The notes beneath the pieces are model-generated. The model was not told where the DNA came from and ran no database searches. It saw only the letters and a program-made list of their open reading frames with translations. DNA of 64,000 nucleotides from Streptomyces sp. V3I7 (GTDB lineage Bacteria; Actinomycetota; Actinomycetes; Streptomycetales; Streptomycetaceae). Positions 50,563 through 59,412 of the stretch are shown one piece after another. The DNA lies in the NCBI RefSeq assembly GCF_030817495.1, contig NZ_JAUSZK010000001.1:6038001-6102000 (forward strand), in the 5' to 3' direction. Numbering within the stretch: the stretch's first letter is position 1; each line of letters begins with the position of its first letter. The translations under genes and the position numbers were made by a program.

Positions 50563-51180
50563 GTGAACATCAGACTCGCCTCGACCGCGGTCGCCGCCGC
50601 GGCCGGTGCCGTTCTGCTCGCCGTCGCCCCGACCGCCACCGCCGCCGCGCCGACGCTCACCACCCAGGTGGCGCCGGCCGCGCACAACCACCAGGTGGTC
50701 GACTTCCCGGTGACCGTCAAGGGCGCTCAGATCAACTACCGCGGCCAGGTGCTCAACCTCGACCTCACCGGCAAGGCCACGCTCACCGTCGACGCGCCGG
50801 CCCCTGGTTCGCTCAAGGCCGCGGCTTCCGGCACCCTCGAGGTCAGCGCCCAGCACCCCGACCTGGGCAAGATCACCGTGAAGAGCGAGGCCAAGGGCAC
50901 CGCGTCCCTCAACAGCGTCCTGACGCCGCTGCCGGCCGACCTCAGCCTCACCACCACGGGCACCCTGACCATCGAGAACCCCGGCACCGCCCCGCGTGGC
51001 GCGGCCGTGGAGCCGCTGGTGCTCACGACCAAGAACCCGGCGCAGCTCGTCGGCAAGCTGACCCAGTTCCCGCCGAAGGGTGACCTCACCACGCTGGCGT
51101 CCCCGGTGGACCTGGTCGACGCCAACAACCAGGTCGGCGCGACCATCACCTCGTTCCCCGTCACTGTCGACCAGGTCTGA
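50563..51180 (+). CDS. Secreted protein of unknown function
   Basis: A 205-residue exported protein. The Sec signal peptide is clear: VNIRLASTAVAAAAGAVLLA with cleavage near ATAAA. The mature part is a beta-rich, Thr/Val/Leu-rich sequence (repeating LTLTT.GTLT-type strands) with no cysteine and no recognised catalytic motif. GTG 50563 has AAGGAG 8 nt upstream. Transcription probably ends at the hairpin 51206-51243. Confidence 0.82.
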   Translation: MNIRLASTAVAAAAGAVLLAVAPTATAAAPTLTTQVAPAAHNHQVVDFPVTVKGAQINYRGQVLNLDLTGKATLTVDAPAPGSLKAAASGTLEVSAQHPDLGKITVKSEAKGTASLNSVLTPLPADLSLTTTGTLTIENPGTAPRGAAVEPLVLTTKNPAQLVGKLTQFPPKGDLTTLASPVDLVDANNQVGATITSFPVTVDQV

Positions 51181-51205
51181 CACGTCCTGATCGAGCAGTG
51201 AACGA

Positions 51206-51243
51206 CGTGGCCGGCGGATGGAGTTCTCCCCCCGTCGGCCACG
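51206..51243. terminator. Bidirectional hairpin between secreted-protein gene and biosynthetic operon
   Basis: Positions 51206-51217 and 51232-51243 form a 12-bp stem with one mismatch and a 14-nt loop. It sits 25 bp after the secreted-protein stop and 2 bp after the convergent ligase stop. Confidence 0.7.
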
Positions 51244-51244
51244 G

Positions 51245-52897
51245 CTATGGCGCCGGCTCGGCCACCTGACCGGCCCGACCCGTTGCCACCTGCCGGGCCG
51301 CGAGGCCGGTGAGCGTGGCCCGGCAGATCTTCCCCGTCGGCCCGAGCGGCATCCGGTCCACCAGGAGCAGCAGTTCGGGCAACTTACGTCGCTCCAGGCC
51401 TCGTTCGGCCTCCAGGAACTCGGTGAGCTCCGCGAGCGTGACCGCAGGGGACGTGGCCGGCTGGCGTACACAGGCACACATGCGTTCCCCGAGGTCCGCG
51501 TCGGGCACCGCCACGCAGCACACCTCCGCCACCGCGGGGTGGGCGCCCAGCTCGCGTTCCACCTCCGCCGGGCTGATGTTGAAGCCGCCGCGCACCACGA
51601 TCTCCTTGATCCGCCCGAGGACGTGCAGGCGGCCGTGCGCGTCCAGCATGCCGCGGTCACCGGTCCGCACCCAGCCGCCGGACGCGGTCCGGTAGCGGGC
51701 GTCCAGCTCCGGGCTCGCGACGTAGCACAGCGGTGTCATCGGGCCCCGGGCGAGGATCTCGCCGGGCTCGCCGTCCGGCACCGGCCGTCCGGACGCGTCC
51801 GCGATCCTGATCCGCGCCACCGCCGGGTCGGGCAGTCCCGTGCCGGTCTCCGGGCCGAGTCCCGTGGCGGCGGTGTGGCAGTTCACGCCGTCGGACGAGC
51901 CGTACACGGTGACGACGGGGCACCCGAAGCGGGCCCGGCACGTACGCGCCGTCGCCTCCGGCAGCTCCGCGCCGCTGGAGACGAGGGCTCGCAGGAAGCT
52001 GAAGTCCTCGTCGGGCAGCGGTGGTTGCTCCGTCAGCCGGCGCAGCATGGTGGGCACCCCGAAGACGTGAGTCGGGCGGTGTTCGGCGCACATGCGCAGC
52101 GCGGTGGCCGGGTCGAAGGCACCCGGCAGGACGAGCGTGCCCCCGAGGGCGGCCACCGTCACCGACGTACCGAGCGAGCCGAACGACGATCCCAGTGGCA
52201 CGAGCACCAGGTTCCGCATCGGCTCCGAGCCGTCGTGCAGGGCGCGTACGTAGGCGGCGCGGCCGCCGGCCATGGCGTTGTGCGCGTACGCGACCATCTT
52301 CGGCTCCGCCTCGGAACCGGAGGAGACGAGGATGCGGGCGGGGGCCTCGGGATCGACGGGGCGCGGTACGAAGCGGTGCGCGGTCGGCGTCGCGAGCGAG
52401 CGTTCCGGGTCGCTGTTCTCGCCGGTGGTGAGGATCTTCTCCAGGTGGGGGAGCGGCCGCGGGAACTCGGCGTCGCACGGCTCGGCGACGACGAGCGCGC
52501 GGGCCCGGGAGCGGCGGAGCAGACGGGTCGGCCCGCTGTGCCCGTGCCCCGGCGGGTAGGGCAGCGCCACGGCTCCGACGGCCGCCACGGCAAGCTCCAC
52601 CGCCACGGCCTCACGCCCGTCGGGCAGCCGCACCGCGATGATGTCCCGCTCGCCGAGGCCGAGTTCGGCCAGCCGGGCCGCGTGGTGCCGGGCCGTGCGG
52701 TCCAGTGCGGCGTAGTCCACCGTGCCCGCGCGGTCGATCACCGCCGCTCGGTGCGGGTGGGCCCGGACCTGGTCCCGGAAGAGGGAGTACAGGTCACGGC
52801 CCGGGCAGAGGCCCTGGCGCACCCACTCGTGCCGCAGGACGGCGGGCACCAGGTCGTGGATGCGGATTCCGGCGTTCGAGGTCCAGACGGGCGTCAC
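51245..52897 (-). CDS. Adenylate-forming acyl-CoA synthetase/ligase (last gene of operon)
   Basis: ANL-superfamily enzyme of 550 residues. The phosphate loop is degenerate (SSGSEAEPKMVAYAHN instead of SSGTTGxPK). YGSSDG, GWVRTGDRG, GRIKEIVVRGGFNI and PLGPTGKICR (catalytic Lys) are present. It could activate a carboxylic acid or be impaired for the first half-reaction. The GTG at 52897 overlaps the CoA-transferase stop by 4 nt. Eighth and last gene of the operon that starts at 61801. Confidence 0.87.
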   Translation of the reverse strand: MTPVWTSNAGIRIHDLVPAVLRHEWVRQGLCPGRDLYSLFRDQVRAHPHRAAVIDRAGTVDYAALDRTARHHAARLAELGLGERDIIAVRLPDGREAVAVELAVAAVGAVALPYPPGHGHSGPTRLLRRSRARALVVAEPCDAEFPRPLPHLEKILTTGENSDPERSLATPTAHRFVPRPVDPEAPARILVSSGSEAEPKMVAYAHNAMAGGRAAYVRALHDGSEPMRNLVLVPLGSSFGSLGTSVTVAALGGTLVLPGAFDPATALRMCAEHRPTHVFGVPTMLRRLTEQPPLPDEDFSFLRALVSSGAELPEATARTCRARFGCPVVTVYGSSDGVNCHTAATGLGPETGTGLPDPAVARIRIADASGRPVPDGEPGEILARGPMTPLCYVASPELDARYRTASGGWVRTGDRGMLDAHGRLHVLGRIKEIVVRGGFNISPAEVERELGAHPAVAEVCCVAVPDADLGERMCACVRQPATSPAVTLAELTEFLEAERGLERRKLPELLLLVDRMPLGPTGKICRATLTGLAARQVATGRAGQVAEPAP

Positions 52898-54609
52898 GTG
52901 AAGGTCCACGGTGAGAGGGGGCGGGTGTACATGTCGGTGGTCAACGCACCGGTGAAACAAGGGTCCTTGGCGAGTGCGGCGAGGTCGGTGCACACGGGCG
53001 TCGCCGTCAGACCGGCCTCGGCGAAGCGCGAACTCCAGAGTGCGGACGGCTTGTTGAGGAGACGGGACTCGACGGACGCGGCGCTGCCGAGCCCGGTCAC
53101 CTGAGCGGTCCGGTGCGGATGCTCCCGGGCATCGGCACCCAGCAGCAGGTAACCGTCGGCCGTGGCCAGCGGCTTGTCCCACCGCTTCCAGGTCACGCGC
53201 CGCTGCGGCCGCGGAACGACACCGGCCGCGGAGAACAGGGAGGAGTCGACGCGGCGGCCCACTCTGCCCCGGGCCACGGCGAGCAGTGCCGCGAGGACGG
53301 CCTGGGCGCTCACCAGGCCGCCCAGAACATCGGTCAGCGTCATCAGCGACGGCGCCGGCCGCTCCTGCGCGGGCCGCAGCGCGGCGGCGAGTCCGCTGTG
53401 CGCCTGCACGAGGAAGTCGGTTCCCACGGGCGGTGTGGGTCCGAGCGCGTCGCCCCAGCCGGACGCCCAGGCGTGGACGAGCCCCGGACGGACGGCGGCC
53501 AAGTCATCGGCGTCCAGACAGAGTTGGGCGGCCTTGCCGGGAGCCCAGTTGTGCAGGAAGACGTGGGCGTCCGCGACCAGTTCGCGCACCGCGGCTCTGC
53601 CCGCCGTGGTGGTGATGTCGGCCTCGACGACGTCCTTGCCGTCGTTGAGCGCCCGGAACCGGGCCGAACAGGCCCCGGCCAGCGGCGGGATGCCGCGCAT
53701 CGGGTCACCCCCCGGCGGCTCGACCCGCACCACCGACGCGCCCAGCAGGCGCAACAGATGCCCGGCAAGGGGGCCTTGGACGCGTCGCGTCGACTCGACG
53801 ACCCGCACTCCTGCGAGGGGCCCCGACCGCGACGGCGTACCGTCATGCCGTGCGGGGGCCGCCGGTCCGGGCAGCGGGGTGAGTGACCAAGGGGGCGGGC
53901 AGGCAGGCGAGTTGGGCTCCTCCCGTACGGGGAGCACGTCGGCCCCCGCCTCTCGGGCAGCCGCCTTCACCACGTCGTACGACGCGGCCCGCGAGGCCCG
54001 GTGCAGTGCGGGAGGCAGCGCGCAGACGGCGGTCCCGAACCGCTCCTGAAAGGGACGCCACCCGCGCTGGATGTCGGCAGGCGGAGCCCCGAGCCGGCGC
54101 CAGAAGCCCAACCACCGTTCCGCGTCCAGGGCTTCCAGCTCGTAGCGCACCCCGTCGCCGGAGACCAGCGTGCCGCCGCCGCTGCCCGGCGCGGGCGCCT
54201 CCTCGCCCTCCGCCGTGGCCGCCGCGAGGTGCTGGGTCAGGCTGAGCAGCGCCGCCTGTGCGACCGAGGTCTGGACGGCTTCGTGTTCGGCGGTTCCGCG
54301 CGTGCGGGCGAGCAGCGCCGCGCACACGCCCTGGGCCGCCAGGACACCCGCCACCGTGGAGGCGTAGTCCACGGCGAGCGGGACGGGCTGCCCCGCCGCC
54401 CGCCCGTGCACCGCCATGATCCCGCAGGCCGCCTGCACCGCCGCCTCGTCCGGGAGCGGCAGGCCCACTGGTCCTGACCAGTCGATCCGGTACGGCACCG
54501 TGGCGGTGCGCGGGTCGTTTACGAGGTCGAGCATGCGGGACGCCACCTGCCCGGCCGTCGTGGGCGGTGCCGCGAGGTCGGGGGCGAGATCAGGGGCGGC
54601 GAGGCTCAC
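52894..54609 (-). CDS. Two-domain CaiB/BaiF-family CoA-transferase
   Basis: Class III CoA-transferase-related protein of 571 residues. The canonical family N-terminus (PLAGVRVVESTRRVQGPLAG, LLRLLGASVVRVEPPGGDP) begins only near residue 283; the first ~280 residues look like a second, degraded CoA-transferase-type half (LAVDYASTVAGVLAAQGVCA). GTDFLVQAHSGL corresponds to the region of the catalytic Asp. GTG 54609 overlaps the methyltransferase stop by 4 nt. It probably moves CoA onto an acid intermediate of the pathway. Confidence 0.8.
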   Translation of the reverse strand: MSLAAPDLAPDLAAPPTTAGQVASRMLDLVNDPRTATVPYRIDWSGPVGLPLPDEAAVQAACGIMAVHGRAAGQPVPLAVDYASTVAGVLAAQGVCAALLARTRGTAEHEAVQTSVAQAALLSLTQHLAAATAEGEEAPAPGSGGGTLVSGDGVRYELEALDAERWLGFWRRLGAPPADIQRGWRPFQERFGTAVCALPPALHRASRAASYDVVKAAAREAGADVLPVREEPNSPACPPPWSLTPLPGPAAPARHDGTPSRSGPLAGVRVVESTRRVQGPLAGHLLRLLGASVVRVEPPGGDPMRGIPPLAGACSARFRALNDGKDVVEADITTTAGRAAVRELVADAHVFLHNWAPGKAAQLCLDADDLAAVRPGLVHAWASGWGDALGPTPPVGTDFLVQAHSGLAAALRPAQERPAPSLMTLTDVLGGLVSAQAVLAALLAVARGRVGRRVDSSLFSAAGVVPRPQRRVTWKRWDKPLATADGYLLLGADAREHPHRTAQVTGLGSAASVESRLLNKPSALWSSRFAEAGLTATPVCTDLAALAKDPCFTGALTTDMYTRPLSPWTFT

Positions 54610-55424
54610 CGCGTACCGTCCTGGAGCGGCCTGCGTCCCCGCACCGAGTACATGACGCTGGAGGCGGCGAGGAAGGACGGGTCGTCCATCAGCCGCCGGA
54701 CTCCTTCGAGTTGGGCGTCCGTCATGCCGGCGGCGGTCAGCCGGTCGCGCAGGTGACGCGAGTGGTTGCGTTGCAGCAGGAGGCTGGGGGAGCCCGCGGA
54801 GCGCGATTCGATGTGCATGCGGACGTCGATGTCGACGAGACCGGCGGCACGCAGGGCGGCCGGGCTCTTGCGCCCCCACTCCGGGTCCGCGCCGGCATCG
54901 CGCAGCGCGGTGAGCTTGGCGTCGAAGAAGGTCCGGTAGAGGCGCTCCGACTCGGCGTCGGGGGTCAGCAGCGGCGGCTCGTACGACGCGTCGAACTCCT
55001 CGGACAGCAGCAGCCCGCCCGGCTTGAGGGACTGCACGAGCTTGCCGAGCACCGACTCGCGCTCGGGGAGGTGCTGGAGCACCAGCCGCTGCACGATGAG
55101 GTCGTAGGCCGCCGCGGGCAGCGGGTCCGCCACCACGTCGTGCCGCAGGACCGTCAGACAGGGCTGCTCGCCGATGTGGCGCGGGTCGAGGTCGGTCGCG
55201 GTGACATGGCCGTCCGGGGCGACGCGCTCGGCGAGCCAGCCGGAGACGGTGCCGCCGCCCGCGCCGACCTCCAGACAGCGCCACCCGGGGCCCACCCCCG
55301 ACTCCGCCAGCCGGGCGCAGGTCCGGGCGTCGTACGCCGCGGACAGACACCGGTACTGCTCGCCGACGTGCGCGGTGGCGTCGGCGAAGGCGTAGTGGCC
55401 CTCGGCGGCCTCGGTGCGGTGCAT
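54606..55424 (-). CDS. SAM-dependent methyltransferase
   Basis: Class I methyltransferase of 272 residues with SAM motif I CLEVGAGGGTVSGWLAE, the acidic VTATDLDP, then LRHDVVADPLP and a post-motif GGLLLSEEFD. It could be O-, N- or C-directed; the sequence does not say. ATG 55424 has GGGAG 4 nt upstream and lies 12 bp after the preceding ligase stop. This is the only operon junction here without an overlap. Confidence 0.88.
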   Translation of the reverse strand: MHRTEAAEGHYAFADATAHVGEQYRCLSAAYDARTCARLAESGVGPGWRCLEVGAGGGTVSGWLAERVAPDGHVTATDLDPRHIGEQPCLTVLRHDVVADPLPAAAYDLIVQRLVLQHLPERESVLGKLVQSLKPGGLLLSEEFDASYEPPLLTPDAESERLYRTFFDAKLTALRDAGADPEWGRKSPAALRAAGLVDIDVRMHIESRSAGSPSLLLQRNHSRHLRDRLTAAGMTDAQLEGVRRLMDDPSFLAASSVMYSVRGRRPLQDGTR

Positions 55425-55436
55425 GTCACTCCCTTG

Positions 55437-57023
55437 TCAGTCGTGCGGGGCGGGATCGGCGGGGCGGGGCGAGGCGGCCAGCCGCCGGAGCAGCTCCCGG
55501 CGGCGCACCTTGCCGGTGGCGGTGCGGGGCACCTCGTCCCAGGTGAGGATGATCGGCGGGTTCAGCGGGGGCAGGCCGCGCACCGCCATCTGCCAGTCAC
55601 CGTCGTCCAGTGGGGCCTTCCCCGCGAGGACGATCACCGGCTGGGGGCCGTCCGGGGCGGCGAGGACGACGCACTCGACGACCTGCGGCAGCCGCTCCTC
55701 CAGCAGGTCCTCGGTCCGCAGGCAGCTCATCCGCGGCACCAGGTCGACCGCCCGGTCGAGCAGGTCGACGCTTCCGTCCGGGCGGCGCACGCCGACGTCA
55801 CCGGTGTCCCACCAGCCGTCGGCACTGGTCTGCGCGGCCCACCGGTCCGATTCGCCGACGTAGTCCAGGGCGAGGGCCTCGGTCCTGGCGAGGATGACTC
55901 CCGCCCGCCCGCGCGGCACCGCCCGGCGCGTGCGCGGATCGACGACGCGCAGCCGTGTCCTGAAGGGAACCGGCCGTCCGACGTTCCGGCTGCCGGACCG
56001 GCCGGGGCCGGCCGAGGCGCGGGTGTGGACGCGGAAGGTGAGCGGCCCCGTCTCGGTCTGCCCCCAGCCCTGGAGCCACAGCGGGCTGCGGTGCCCGCTC
56101 GCCGTGAGGTAGGCGCGGATGGTCGGCGGGTGCATGGCGTCGTAGGTGCTGACGTACGTCCGCACGCGGTGGAAGGGATGGTCCAGGCGGCCGGTCAGCG
56201 GCAGGAGCCGTACGTACGAGGCGGGGGTCGCCTCCATGACGGTCGGCGGGTGGGCCCGGAGGAAGGGGTCCGCGAGCGCCGCGTCCTCGGCGGTGACGAA
56301 CGTGACCTCGGCGGGACCCAGGCACAGGGTGCTCGCCGTCCAGCAGAACGTCCGGCCGTGCGCGTACGCGCTCATGTTGACCAGCGAGTCGTCCCGGCGC
56401 AGCCCGATGCGCGGCACGCGGACGGACTCGAACCGGGCCAGCTTGCCGATGATCGAGCGGGTGGAGTGGGCCACCAGCTTCGGCACTCCCGTGGTCCCGG
56501 AGGTGTGCGTGATGACCAGCGGTTCGGTGTCGTGCCGCCGCCAGGGGGCGGGCACCGGCGCGTTCCGTACGTCGTCCATGCTCAGCGCGCCGGGGGCGGA
56601 CCCGTCCAGGAGCAGCGTCCTGCGCGCGCCGCCGCCCGAACTGCCCGTCTCCGCCAGGCCTTTCCATGTCGCCGAGGTGGTGACCAGCAGGGCCGGGGAG
56701 AGCCGGTCCAGCAGGATCCGGAGCACGTCCGGCGGCAGGCCGCCGGACAGCTTCGCCGGGACCGCACCGATCCGTACGGCCGCGCAGGCGAGCAGGTCGT
56801 AGTCCCAGTGGTTGTCCTTGACGAGGGCGATCCGCTCGCCCGGCCCGGCGCCCACCGCCGCGAACCAGGCCGCGGCCTGCCGCACCAGTTCCGCCAACTC
56901 CGGTACGCCGTAAGGGGTGGTGCGGGCGGGGTCGATGTCCAGGGGCCGGTCGACATGCACGCGGGTGCCGATGCCGTGCGCGGCGCATTCGTCGAAGAGC
57001 ACTCCCATGTCGTACGGCTTCAT
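55437..57023 (-). CDS. Adenylate-forming enzyme (class I AMP-ligase)
   Basis: ANL-superfamily enzyme of 528 residues with a canonical phosphate loop (ITHTSGTTGVPKLVAHST), GWGQTETGP, WWDTGDVG and the C-terminal catalytic lysine in PRTATGKVRRRELL. It probably activates a carboxylate as acyl-AMP for CoA or carrier loading. No carrier protein gene is in the window. Its ATG overlaps the flavoprotein stop by 4 nt. Confidence 0.9.
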   Translation of the reverse strand: MKPYDMGVLFDECAAHGIGTRVHVDRPLDIDPARTTPYGVPELAELVRQAAAWFAAVGAGPGERIALVKDNHWDYDLLACAAVRIGAVPAKLSGGLPPDVLRILLDRLSPALLVTTSATWKGLAETGSSGGGARRTLLLDGSAPGALSMDDVRNAPVPAPWRRHDTEPLVITHTSGTTGVPKLVAHSTRSIIGKLARFESVRVPRIGLRRDDSLVNMSAYAHGRTFCWTASTLCLGPAEVTFVTAEDAALADPFLRAHPPTVMEATPASYVRLLPLTGRLDHPFHRVRTYVSTYDAMHPPTIRAYLTASGHRSPLWLQGWGQTETGPLTFRVHTRASAGPGRSGSRNVGRPVPFRTRLRVVDPRTRRAVPRGRAGVILARTEALALDYVGESDRWAAQTSADGWWDTGDVGVRRPDGSVDLLDRAVDLVPRMSCLRTEDLLEERLPQVVECVVLAAPDGPQPVIVLAGKAPLDDGDWQMAVRGLPPLNPPIILTWDEVPRTATGKVRRRELLRRLAASPRPADPAPHD

Positions 57024-58441
57024 CGCGCCTCCACTGCTCTGTGCGGGGTCGTGGCCATGTCCTGCCGTGCCGGGGCGCCGCGTCCGGACAGCGGCGCGCG
57101 CGGCAGGGGACGGGGACGCAGCCGGGCCAGTACGCGGGAGGCCGCGAGCGCGCCCGCGCGGACGGCGGCCTCGCTCGCGGGCCTGAGGGTGAGCCAGTCC
57201 CCGGCGTACTCCACCGGCCGCAGCGGTCGGTCCATGAACTGCCGCCGGTGCAGCAGGGCTTGAGGGGTGGCCTCGGGAAGGCCGTGGGTGAAGGAGTGCA
57301 CGAAGGCCGCCGTGCAGGCCTGCCGCAGACCCGGGACGTACCGGGACGCGGCGGCGACGAGGCGGTCACGGACCTCGCCGTCCGGTGCCTGGAGGAACGC
57401 GCCGATGCGCTCGGGGGACGCCACCAGGGTCAGCAGGCCCTTGCCGACGGGCGCCCGGCCGGGATGCTTGGCGTGGTCGACGATGATCGCGGAGAGGGTG
57501 TCGTCCTCGGTACGGGGCGTCAGCAGGACGTACAGCGGCTTCGCCGACGGGGGCGCCAGCGGGCGGTCCAGCAGGCAGCTGACCTTCAGGACGGGGGTGA
57601 AGGTGCAGGCCGACAGGAACGGCGACTCGTCGGCCGGAGCGCCCGGGTGGAGGCGTGCCGCCACGGGAGCGGGCGCGCACAGGACCGCCGACCGGGCGGT
57701 GACCTCGCGGCCGGCGAGCCGCACCCGTACGCCGCCACCGCTGTCGGCGACGACCTCCCGCACCTCACTGCACAGGTCCACGTCGACCCCGGCGGCCAGC
57801 CGGCGGGCGAGCAGGTCCATGCCGTCGTGGTACGTGCGCCAGCCGGACACCGGGCCGACCGACAGCAGCAGGCTGAGCAGCGGGGCGACGGTGGAGCGCG
57901 CGGTGTCCCAGCCGAAGAAGCTGCCGGCCACCGGTTGCAGCAGATAGTCGTGCAGGTCCGGGTGGTAGCGCCGGGCGAAGTCCCGTACCGTCGCCGCCTT
58001 CGCGGCGGTGCGCTCCGGGTGGTCGCCGTCGAACGAGCGGCGGTGCCAGGCCGTCCACGCCGTCATCCGGGCCATGCTCGGCAGGGCGCGCGGCGACAGC
58101 CCCGGGCCGGTCAGGGGGGCGAAACGGCCCGCCAGGCCGGGATGGGCCCGGCCGTCCCGCCAGACGGCCAGCGCCTTGCCGATACGCGGCACCTCCTCGG
58201 GCGTCACCCCGAGCCGATCCAGTAGCTGCCATGTCGCGCGGTACCCCTGCTCCGGGAGCTGTTCGGCGCCTCTGTCCACCGTGAAGCCGCCGTGACGGAA
58301 GCTGCTCATACGCCCGCCGACATGGTCCTGTGCCTCGAACACGCGCACCTGGAGTCCAGCGCGCCGCAGCTCATGAGCCGCCGTCAGCCCGGCCACGCCC
58401 GCGCCGACCACCGCCACGTCGAGATCGCGATCCGTGCTCAT
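57020..58441 (-). CDS. HemG/amine-oxidase-like FAD oxidoreductase
   Basis: Flavoprotein of 473 residues. The FAD motif is VAVVGAGVAGLTAAHELRRA at the N-terminus, followed by GGRMSSFRHGGFTVDRGAEQ, the usual protoporphyrinogen-oxidase/amine-oxidase block. The central part is divergent and the C-terminus (RPVEYAGDWLTLRPASEAAV) is the second flavin contact. In this setting it may desaturate or oxidise an amine or a lipid tail. ATG 58441 overlaps the UbiA stop by 4 nt. Confidence 0.88.
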   Translation of the reverse strand: MSTDRDLDVAVVGAGVAGLTAAHELRRAGLQVRVFEAQDHVGGRMSSFRHGGFTVDRGAEQLPEQGYRATWQLLDRLGVTPEEVPRIGKALAVWRDGRAHPGLAGRFAPLTGPGLSPRALPSMARMTAWTAWHRRSFDGDHPERTAAKAATVRDFARRYHPDLHDYLLQPVAGSFFGWDTARSTVAPLLSLLLSVGPVSGWRTYHDGMDLLARRLAAGVDVDLCSEVREVVADSGGGVRVRLAGREVTARSAVLCAPAPVAARLHPGAPADESPFLSACTFTPVLKVSCLLDRPLAPPSAKPLYVLLTPRTEDDTLSAIIVDHAKHPGRAPVGKGLLTLVASPERIGAFLQAPDGEVRDRLVAAASRYVPGLRQACTAAFVHSFTHGLPEATPQALLHRRQFMDRPLRPVEYAGDWLTLRPASEAAVRAGALAASRVLARLRPRPLPRAPLSGRGAPARQDMATTPHRAVEAR

Positions 58442-59412
58442 GCGGACGCCGTTCCCGCGAGCAGGCCCGCCGCGATCAGCAGCACCGTGCTCAGACGGTG
58501 CACGGCGAAGCCCAGCTTGCGGGCCCGCATGACGTCGTGCTGCCGGAAGCCGAGCAGGAACTGCCGGGCGCGCAGCACGGTGACCGGCAGCATCAGCGGC
58601 ACGAACCACCACGGAGCCACGCCGGCCGCGGCGGCGACCGCACCGATGAGGAACTCCGACAGGGAGAGCAGGCCGATGAAGACCGCGTTGCCCTTCGGAC
58701 CCACCAGACAGGCCACGGTCGGCCGCCCCACCGCCTTGTCGCCCGGGATGTCGTTGGTGTTGGAGTAGACCCCGAACAGCAGCGGACCCATGCCGAACAG
58801 CACGGCGAGGACGAGCAGGTACGCCGAGAAGCGCCCCGTGGCGAGCCCGTACGGCGCCAGGACCAGGGCCACGCCGAGTCCCGCGATGAACGCCTCCTGG
58901 AAGCCGTGGTAGCTGATCCGCAGGCCGGTCGAGTACTGGAGCGCGACCACGAACAGCACCGCGACCAGCAGCACCGTCCACAGCGGCCGGTGCGGAGCGA
59001 GCGCCACCGCCGCCGTCCACAGCGCGGCGCCCACGGTGGCGGTCACCGCCGCGAAGCCGAGCGCCTCGGGGACCGTCAGGGTCCCGGCGACCAGCGGCTT
59101 GCGCAGCCGGCGGCGCAGGGGGTCGTTCGGCCCGTAGTTCGCCACGTCGCTGCCGTCGCGGAAACCGCCGATGTCGTCGAGCGCGCACATGGCCATGAGC
59201 ACGAAGAACTCGCCGACGAGGAACAGCGCCAGCGCCCCGCCCGTCGCCCCGCCCAGCCCCGAGAGGGGGAGGGCGAAGGGGGCGGCCGCGACGAGGATGC
59301 TCGGGTAGTAGTCGTACACGTCGAGCTTGCCCAGGCGGGCGTAGCTGCGCAGCTTGCTCTCCGGACGGGCGCCCTGGATGACCCGGCGTCCGAGCCGCAC
59401 CTCGCTGGTCAT
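58438..59412 (-). CDS. UbiA-family prenyltransferase
   Basis: Integral-membrane prenyltransferase of 324 residues, about nine hydrophobic helices. The two Asp-rich motifs that bind Mg-prenyl diphosphate are ALDDIGGFRDGSD (around residue 85) and NTNDIPGDKAVGRPTVA (around 225). It would attach an isoprenoid to an acceptor or act as a UbiA-type cyclase; the acceptor is unknown. No prenyl diphosphate synthase is in the window. Coupled by ATGA on both sides. Confidence 0.9.
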   Translation of the reverse strand: MTSEVRLGRRVIQGARPESKLRSYARLGKLDVYDYYPSILVAAAPFALPLSGLGGATGGALALFLVGEFFVLMAMCALDDIGGFRDGSDVANYGPNDPLRRRLRKPLVAGTLTVPEALGFAAVTATVGAALWTAAVALAPHRPLWTVLLVAVLFVVALQYSTGLRISYHGFQEAFIAGLGVALVLAPYGLATGRFSAYLLVLAVLFGMGPLLFGVYSNTNDIPGDKAVGRPTVACLVGPKGNAVFIGLLSLSEFLIGAVAAAAGVAPWWFVPLMLPVTVLRARQFLLGFRQHDVMRARKLGFAVHRLSTVLLIAAGLLAGTASA

